Below, one piece after another: positions 57,081 through 64,000 of a stretch of 64,000 bases of DNA (its first letter is position 1; each line of letters opens with the position of its first letter). Source of the stretch: Welwitschia mirabilis (lineage: Eukaryota > Gnetophyta > Gnetopsida > Welwitschiales); the NCBI GenBank assembly GCA_051453625.1, contig JBOZIK010000001.1:172755096-172819095 (forward strand), read 5' to 3'. Under the pieces are notes generated by a model. The model was not told the DNA's origin. It searched no databases and saw nothing but the letters and a program-made list of their open reading frames with translations. The translations under genes were made by a program, and so were the position numbers.

Positions 57081-57903
57081 TTTTCAGACTAAGCTTAGTC
57101 CCTCCATGAAAACCTTTCAAGGATTTCCTTCAACATTGTAATATTCTCAAATTCTTGCCCAAAAGCAGAGCGAAAATTATCAAACAAAAACATAATCAAA
57201 GAACACCAAAGTGCAATATGAATGTCAAAAAGTTAATAATTAACAAAATGTCAACAAGCAATGAAAAGGTTAATTTTGAGTGGAAAAGGGTTATAAAATT
57301 TTAACAAAAAGACCAATGCCCTAGGATTTCCAAAATCTCTTTCATCAACAAATCACAAAATAGTGGATCGTAGGCCTCTTGGACATGACAAATGCAAACC
57401 AGATTAAATGCTTGAAACTAAAACTAGTGAATCACATTCCAAAGAGAATTCGAAAAATCTCTTCAAATACTGTGATAGAAAAAAGAAGACTAGCACAAAG
57501 TCATCTAAAAGGGATATGAATGGATGAAACTATTTGATCATTTCTTCTTTCTAGTTCTTCTTATCAAACTTTTTTTTTTTCAAATTATCCATGATTTGGC
57601 GTGTTTGATTCATAAGATAATAAGCAAAGCACATTTGACAATAATAGAAGTTAGAACTTGAGAGCTAGTAGAACTGGAATGGCATCCCTTCCTTAGGGTT
57701 AAAAAAAAAAAAGATAGCAGATGCACCTTCTTATATGATACAGAGCAAGAAAGACTTAGAACGAGCCTTTGACACAATCTTTAGATGTAAACCCCTTATC
57801 TTCCTTTGAAAAATGAATTCTTAAAGACCCTTGCTACCTAGCATAAAACATCTTCTTTTTGTCAGTTTAGTCTATGGCTAGTGGTAAAGCATCACCATAG
57901 CTA

Positions 57904-57915
57904 GCTTTGATATCA
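57904..57915 (-). promoter_or_regulatory. Primer-binding site of J, like tRNA-iMet
   Basis: The minus strand reads TGATATCAAAGC against TGGTATCAGAGC, two G-to-A changes, two bases from the 5' LTR. Confidence 0.8.
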
Positions 57916-57917
57916 AT

Positions 57918-58312
57918 TCAAGGATTTAAAATCTGACGTGCACATGGACAAATAGGTAAGCATTATAATATTCATACTAAAATTAATAAGCATCTAGTAA
58001 AGCATTATGTATAGAATAAAAGGGGACAAACTAACTATAAATCATGACATACCCCATCTCAAGCCAATCCAGGGCCTACAATGAGGCATAATTTTCATTA
58101 GTTTTAAAGGCTATATGTACATTATGCTTTTTATAACTCACTTTCTCAAATCACTCTAACTTCCCTCATATCTGTCTCATACACTCAATCTATTCCCCCA
58201 AACATGGATTTAATGAGCTTAACATATCACTCATACCCATGAATTTAACATCATATTTCCCTTTATAGATTATAAATTGTTGGCATTACACCTATGCCAA
58301 ATATACGTAACA
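57918..58312 (-). repeat. 5' LTR of J (right copy)
   Basis: Starts TCAAGGATTTAAAATCTG (TG changed to TC) and ends ACGTAACA, then AAAAT. Confidence 0.88.
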
Positions 58313-58317
58313 AAAAT

Positions 58318-58868
58318 ATTATAAGATAATGAATAACATAATCAAACTATAATTTTTAATCAAGGTATAGTCTTTAGCTTTAGGAATAATATTTGTGATG
58401 TCATAATAAAGAAATATTTTAAGCAAATCAAAATGAAAAATGTTGAAGTAAAAATAATTAAAATTTAACTTTATGCAAAGATACGTCATTTATAAAACAC
58501 AATAAGAAATTTCATTATATCTAGAGTTGTTTTTCAACACATGTTAAATAAGTTTAATTAAATAGTATTAAGAATAGATATTATTTTATATATATAAAAA
58601 TATTAATATTAACTAAAATAATGCTTTTAAGAACGATTTAGACCTAGATATTTATATGTTATAACCTTTTAATTATGCTTATTTCTCATGTTCTTAGAAT
58701 TCATTGTGTTATACATATGTAAATCATTTTAAACTCTTTAATTTACTAAAATTTTTTTTATAATTTAGCTAATTAAATTAGAGATATTGATAAGTGTCTT
58801 CAAGGATAAAGAAGACATAAAAAAGTCAAATTACTGGGATTATTCTTAGTGAAGTAAAGGAGAAGCAA
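58318..58868. other. AT-rich DNA between J and the LINE
   Basis: About 550 bp with no open frame or recognised repeat. The boundary with the LINE is not sharp. Confidence 0.5.
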
Positions 58869-59099
58869 AAGAGAAAGCTAGGGTTTTGGAAGGACTAGGT
58901 GGTGATGGTAGTTTTAGTTTCAGAGAGCCACAGTGTTCAAGGGGTGTTATTGACCATCATACAGTTAGTTAATAGGTTAGTTATGGTTTTATTTCCTTTG
59001 TTAGAGTTGTTTCATAGTAGGACTTAAGGGAGGATTCTTACCCTCGAAATGAAAAAGACGCAGTTATCCAAGAAGGGAAAAACACTAGTTTTAGACATA

Positions 59100-59930
59100 G
59101 TTGAAGAGACATGCTCTAAAACCTAATTAGCAAGTTTTTTTCATTTGGTCCAAGGCTTAGACTTGACCTTTTTAGAGAACAGATAGCCACTAACGAGATA
59201 GGAGTTAGTAAAGTTAAAGGTAATATCCATGCTAAAAGGATTAATTCTTTTTTAACTAATAATGAATGGGATTGAGATGAACTTATTGCTAAGGGATCAT
59301 GGTTTTTTGGAACAAGAGGGTTAGCCCTAACTAGATGGATGTTGGGGGCAGACTTAGGCCTAAATCTATTCAAAAATCTAGCTATGTAGATCCATATATG
59401 CAAGTTTCATCTAGAGTTCTAGAATGAAGATCTTCTAAGGAAAATCACTTCTCAGTTTGGAGAGCTCATAAAATTAGACAAAATTACCATTAAACAAATG
59501 AAATTGGTGTTGACAATATTTTGCATCTAAATTAACACTAAAGAAATAAAGGAGATTCAATCCATGAAATTCAAATTCAAATGAGCAATATAAGACCTAA
59601 AAGTCACTTATGAGAATCTTCTAGTAATGTGTGAGACTTGGGCAAAAACTAGACATGTTTTAGGAAGATGTACATGGGAAAAAAAAGGATGTACCCACTA
59701 TAGGAGAAAAGGCTACAAAAAGGATGAATGTAAGAAAATATAAATTAATATTAATGATAAATGGAAAGAAATGTACTCCTTTTGTAAAAAGATAGGGCAT
59801 AGCCAGAATGAGTGCTCACATAAATAGAAGAAAGAGGAAGTAGTCAAGAACAAAATGGTTTACCTAAAGAAAAAGAAGAAAAAAGCTAGGGAATACAATC
59901 CCTTTTAACACTTAATGAAGGAAGAGCCTA
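59100..59930 (+). pseudogene. LINE ORF1 (RNA-binding protein, zinc knuckles)
   Basis: The plus strand near 59290-59470 reads AKGSWFFGTRGLALTRWM, DLGLNLFKNLA, then EFWNEDLLRKITSQFGE, matching the plant L1 ORF1 region with DUF4283 (KGPWxFxxxxLxLxxW...LPLEFWxxxxLxxIxxxxG). Near 59620-59830 follow YENLLVMCETW and two CCHC units, GCTHYRRKGYKKDEC and MYSFCKKIGHSQNEC, each with one Cys changed or displaced. A basic tail (KKKKKKAREYN) ends the frame. ORF1 protein coats LINE RNA. Confidence 0.85.
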
Positions 59931-60129
59931 AAAATAATCATCAATCTTAGAACCAATTAAAAATAGTCAAGTCAAATATTGTTAAAACTTAGATAAAGAA
60001 AAGACCCAATAATAGGATACTTTGTGAGGGAAAAATTGCAGAAAATGTGGCCAATAGCTCCTAAGCAACTATCAAAGATACATTGAAAAAATATTAAGGG
60101 GCGTTCAGAAAGGGGTGAAAACAAACTTG

Positions 60130-60860
60130 ATAAAGTGTCTCTACTAAAATTATAGGAGCTTAGAATTCCCATATAATAAAAAAGACCCTAAGAGATTTAA
60201 TTAGTAAATTTAACATCAAATTAATCTATTTATAAGAGACAAAAATGCAAGATAACAGAAAATTAAACAAGTTTTGGTAGCAGTGAAACATTTTTATCAT
60301 TGAAGCATAAGTAAATTCAGGGAGAATTATGACTCTCAAGAAAAAAGTAGGCCTAATCAATAGTAATAAAAATCACTTAACAATCTACCTGAAGGAAGAA
60401 AGTGGATCATCACAAATTTTTATAGCCCTTAGAAGAATATAGAAAAAGCCTACATGATGAAGGACTTTTAGAATTTAGTATTGAATAAGGTCAAATAAAT
60501 AGTTGTGGAGGATTTTAATCAATGCCTTCACCGATGGAAGAAAATAGGGGGTGAAAACTAAAATAGTAAAGCAACAATTCTTAAGAATTTCATGATGTAA
60601 ATGTCCTATCGGATATTTCACTTACTAGATGCAAATACTCTTACTCCAATAGGAGAATGAGAGGTAACTAGGTTATGTCTAAGATAGATTCAATCCTAGT
60701 TAGAAAAGATATATTCAAGTTGTCAACTGAAGCGTGGGGTTTGAATAAAGTGGCCTCATTTCATGAACTAATTAAATTTAGAATAGGGATAATAATGCTC
60801 CCTAGAGGACCCTTTTAGATGGAACACTACTGGATAATAAGAGAAGAGATTAGAATGATT
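60130..60860 (+). pseudogene. LINE ORF2: AP-like endonuclease
   Basis: KCLYYNYRSL, then LRDLISKFNIKLIYL followed by ETKMQDNRK (the LxETK site), FIIEA and GRIMTLKKK, later VVEDFNQCLHRWKKIGGEN (usual VxGDFNxxLxxxEKxGG; the Gly is changed). It ends around FKLSTEAWGLNKV and SFHELIKF (usual SDHxPI). The nuclease nicks target DNA to prime reverse transcription. At least the GDFN change would impair it. Confidence 0.85.
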
Positions 60861-61500
60861 GTTGAAAATATCTAAAATTAATGTGATGTTACCCTTCCTA
60901 TAACTTATCTTTTTAGAGACTTAAACACTCTTAAGTTTCACATTAAGAAGGGAAGATTCAAATAAAAAAAGAAGCTACAAGAAGAGTCATAGAAAATTCA
61001 AGCTGAGCAAAAGAGTGGAGGATACAAAGAAAATATTTGTAATAGGAAATATAGATGCCTTATGGAACTTTAAAAAGTAAATGCAAATGAGAAGCATTAC
61101 AGGGGAAGAGATCTAGAATTAAGTGGCTCCAAGAGGAGGATAAGAATGCTACATTTTTCTTCTAGTAGGCTAACCAATATAAGATAGATAAGAAAATTAG
61201 AAGGCCTACTATCAAAGAGCAAGTAATTAAAAATGAAGATGATATTATTGAGGAAATGAAGATCCACCTCAAGAACATGTGAAAGTGGGAAGATATCCTC
61301 TTCAACATTATTCTATAAGGTAAGAGAATTTTTGATGAGGAGAATGTTCATCTAATTAAACTACTAGCTAGAACATAATTATATAAAGAAAAATAGAAAT
61401 CTAGAGATGGACATTTAGCTACTAGAACTCTTCAATACTTACTTTCCTATTATAGAAGGCAACCTTCATAATGTAATGTAATACATCCTTAATATTAAAT
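60861..61500 (+). pseudogene. LINE ORF2: endonuclease-RT linker
   Basis: Lys/Glu-rich decayed region. A stretch near 61100-61200 (SKRSRIKWLQEEDKNATFF in broken form) matches the conserved RxxWLxxGDxNTxFFH block that precedes RT in L1 elements. Confidence 0.7.
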
Positions 61501-61529
61501 GCATTCTAGTGGAAATGAATAGAACTAGG

Positions 61530-62300
61530 TCATCCTCATTCCTAAGAAATGAAATGCTAGTAAACCAGAAGGCTTTAGACCTCTAGGCATTTGTAACATC
61601 CTATATAGGATCTTTGCAAAAATAATAATAGTCTATATCACCCCCTTACTTTTCAAAGTAATATCTAGGAATCAAGTTGGCTTCATTCTATTTAAATACA
61701 TACATGATCAAATACTCTTAATTTATGAAATCATTCATTATATTACAAAATATAAGTTTCCTTTACTCATTACTAAATTAGACATAGCAAAGGCTTATAA
61801 TTATATTAGATGGCAACCATTAGGGTGTATTCTTAGAAAAATTAGATTTAAACTAGACATAAAAAACTTATGGCTTGACATGCAAGATTCTACTAAGTTC
61901 AGATTAGAAGTTAACAATCATAGATCTTAATATTTTTTAATAGTTTAAGGATTAAGGCAAGGGAAGCCATTATCTTCATATCTCTTTATATTTGTTATTA
62001 ATGTTTTATAGGGATTTCTTATAAGTAATGGAGTAATAGGAATTTAAATAGTAAGTCAAATGTTCCTCAACAATCACTATGTGGATGACATAACTATTAT
62101 AACTCGAGCCTTCTATCAATAAGCTAGAGTTATCAAGACCTCCATGAATTTCTTGTAGATGTCATAGGACTTCAAACTAATTGTAATAAGTCTATAATTC
62201 ACATCATTAGCAAAAGTACCACTAGAAGGGACAAAACTACTAGAATTTTAAATGTAAAAATGGGAGATCTTTAAGACCTCTAGCTTAGAATCCCTTGTAG
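61530..62300 (+). pseudogene. LINE ORF2: reverse transcriptase
   Basis: NASKPEGFRPLGICNILYRI (usual FRPISLCNVxYKI), ISRNQVGFILFKYIHDQILL, PLLITKLDIAKAYNYIRW (motif A with the catalytic Asp), GLRQGKPLSSYLFIFVINVL (motif B; usual GxRQGDPLSP), and NNHYVDDITIITRAF (motif C, YVDD-type with both Asp kept), then KTSMNFL. Several stops are present. Confidence 0.92.
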
Positions 62301-63140
62301 AAATTAGCATAAGTCTTTACCCTAGAAATTTATCTTAGAATTAATTCATAGGAAACAAAATTCTTAGTAGAATAAATTTGTCTTCTATAAAGCTAAGATC
62401 ATCTTATCAAATACCTATTTGATATCATCATTTAGGTACATAGCCTCCATTATTGTCTCCCCTAATTTTACAATTCAAAAAATCAATAAACTTATGAAGA
62501 ACTTAATTTGATTAGTAAGTAAAAACAAAAGACATATTCAACTTTGTAAGTATGAGTTCATTGCTTACTCTAGGGAGGAAGGAGGCTAGGAAATTCATAA
62601 GCCAAATGATTATCTCCTCAATGGAGCCCATAAAGTCCTTGAAAGACTTAGCAAGGGTGGTTAATCTTCAAGTGATCTAATCAATTATAATTACCTAAGC
62701 CAAAGCATAGGAAAAAGGGAGTCTTACCTCTGAAAAAATCTTTACAATACTAGAAGAAACCTAATAGAGCTAAACATCTCCAATAAAGACATGGCCAAAA
62801 TGATACTCATTAAGAAATATTTGAAAAATGAGGCCTAAAAAAGTTTTTTAAGAGGATGGATTCTAAACAAAATTAGGAATTTTTGCTAGTTAAATGACCA
62901 TAATCAGTTATTAATATGAGATCAATTACTTAAGTGTGGCATTCAGGTAGCTATCAAATGTTTAATTTTCTAAGCAAATCAAGAATATGTACAACATCTA
63001 TTTCATCAATGAAAATGGATCTCATACTTAATGAAACTAATGAATAATTACTATAACACCAAGAATGTAATTGAGACATTCTTAAAAGATGGGTTACACC
63101 TGATATTATAATAGATATGACATATCATAATGAAGTGATC
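62301..63140 (+). pseudogene. LINE ORF2: post-RT region
   Basis: FYKAKIILSNTYLISSFRY, MKNLI, VSKNKRHIQL, CKYEFIAYSREEGG and MAKMILIKKYLKN match the L1 region after RT (LSxAGRxxLIxxVLxSxPxY...FLWxGxxxxRKxxxVxWxxxCxPKxxGG). Confidence 0.8.
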
Positions 63141-64000
63141 TTTAATAATGCCCCTTTTTCATTCCCTATAAATACCATCAGAAAAGTCAAATGGTATCAC
63201 TTTCAGATGAAGGCTACCAGGGGGCTTATGCCAACATTTGAGCCATTAGACCCAAGCTTGTTTAAAGGGTTTCCTGCCCTCTAGGATAAGATGTAGGCAC
63301 TAGGCTAGGGAGCATTTTTGCACAAAATAAAAAAGAGCCTGAGGCTAATATTATACTATTTAATAAAAGATGGAGAAGACAAAGAACCACTTTTAGACTA
63401 ACCCTATTTAAAGTTATAGACTTTACCCTTTCCTACTTGTTAGATATTCCTATGGTAGGGGAAAGAATCCTTTTCAATATCATAGGACAAATGGAGGCCT
63501 CCCATATCTTCTTAGGAGGCATCTCTAAGATATTAAGTGGTCATATTAGCCATAAGATGATTCCACTTCCATGGGGTTTTGGTGCAAAGATGGTTGACTA
63601 ATACTTCATCTAGACCCAGTGTTGTTCAAAGCTTTCAAAACTACATTTTGCCTTCCTCAAGATCTTAGACCTAGGAAATTAAGTTAACTTACTCTATTTC
63701 TTAATCTAAGCACTATAATAAAAAGATTTTATAAGGCACTTAGGCTTTGTGTTGGCTTTATGAAGAGCCACAAGGGACTTTATGATGAGAGAGCCTTCAT
63801 CCTTCCCCCTCTCTCCCTTTACCACGCCTTCATTTCTTGTTCACCATAGTGAAATACATCAAAGGATATCTAAAATACCAAAGGAAGAAAGAAGAAAAGG
63901 TATAAGAATGATAAAGGTCCTCAACATGAAAGGAGGAATAAACTGAAAAGCCTCTAGTCTTAAAGAGGAGCAATTCCACCCCCACCTTAAGAGGCTCCTA
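63141..64000 (+). pseudogene. LINE ORF2: probable zf-RVT-like C-terminal region
   Basis: KVKWYHFQMKATRGLMPTFE and PLDPSLFKGFPAL resemble the zinc-finger region at the C-terminus of plant L1 ORF2 (WxLLHxxLPTxxxLxxRG...CxxC), though the Cys pair is not seen. The remainder to the window end, with a C-rich stretch at 63802-63826, is not assigned. Confidence 0.5.

Larger units (their letters stand above)
54411..58312 (-). mobile_element. Element J: short LTR element without retroviral genes
   Basis: Direct LTRs of 376 and 395 bp (54411-54786, 57918-58312) are flanked by the perfect duplication AAAAT (54406-54410, 58313-58317). A tRNA-iMet-like primer site lies beside the right LTR on the minus strand, and a purine-containing tract (AAAATGTGGGGATGAT) beside the left LTR, so the element reads on the minus strand. 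The 3.1-kb interior has no gag, protease, integrase or RT motif. It shows several medium open frames on both strands and plausible splice sites, so it may carry captured host sequence. It must rely on proteins of another element. Confidence 0.85.
58869..64000 (+). mobile_element. L1-type LINE, decayed, running off the window
   Basis: The plus strand carries ORF1 with a DUF4283-like region and CCHC knuckles, then ORF2 with AP-type endonuclease, reverse transcriptase and a downstream region, the order of plant L1 elements. No LTR is present. Stops and frameshifts are frequent. The 5' end is placed near a change in base composition at about 58870 (GCTAGGGTTTTGGAAGG). The poly(A) tail is not in the window. 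Confidence 0.88.

Noticed and set aside
59116-59403. 95-codon minus-strand frame
   Set aside because: Shadow of the LINE ORF1 coding region on the plus strand.

Overview
The window reads as nuclear heterochromatin of a large plant genome. Everything recognisable is a plant-type retrotransposon: Ty1/copia, Ty3/gypsy of the Athila/Tat kind (primer sites like tRNA-Asp), an L1-type LINE, and non-autonomous LTR elements. No intact gene was found. DNA is very AT-rich, CpG is almost gone, and coding remnants are cut by stops of the kind made by C-to-T and G-to-A change, as expected of old, heavily methylated repeats. The species cannot be named from the sequence.

Left nest (1-21451). Element G (plus strand, left end outside the window) has an LTR at 1-1197, a long non-coding interior, and a right LTR split into three pieces (5645-6637, 13497-13898, 21401-21451). 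Two elements sit in that right LTR: D (6638-13496, plus), a copia-derived element with 185-bp LTRs, a 3.2-kb leader, decayed gag and integrase and only the first part of RT; and H (13899-21400, minus, target duplication TTGGT), an Athila/Tat-like element with no recognisable pol.

Right nest (about 21.5-51.8 kb). A minus-strand copia RT-RNase H relic E (22190-23765) is followed by C, a minus-strand sister of D whose two halves lie at 23802-27140 and 49800-51840. Between the halves is element A (27141-49799, copia, minus, duplication TCCTA), which keeps gag but has no pol. A was itself hit twice: B (30342-37339, copia, minus, duplication TTGGC/TTGAC) lies inside A's gag, and I (37948-48711, Athila-type, plus, duplication GGGGG) lies inside A's 5' LTR. 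B keeps protease, integrase, RT and RNase H but lacks the N-terminal half of gag.

Right flank. K (51880-53760) is the 3' end of another G-family element. J (54411-58312, minus, duplication AAAAT) is a short LTR element without retroviral genes whose interior has a spliceable reading frame that may be captured host sequence. From about 58870 to the window end is a decayed L1-type LINE (plus) with ORF1, endonuclease, RT and downstream parts.

Most notable: an imperfect palindrome of about 40 bp occurs 16 times, only in H and I; GTCGACC-like motifs cluster in the LTRs of A and B; C and D share the same RT truncation and a leader with pol III-like boxes; and at least three of the five assembly gaps appear mis-sized, one being flanked by the same 39 bp on both sides.
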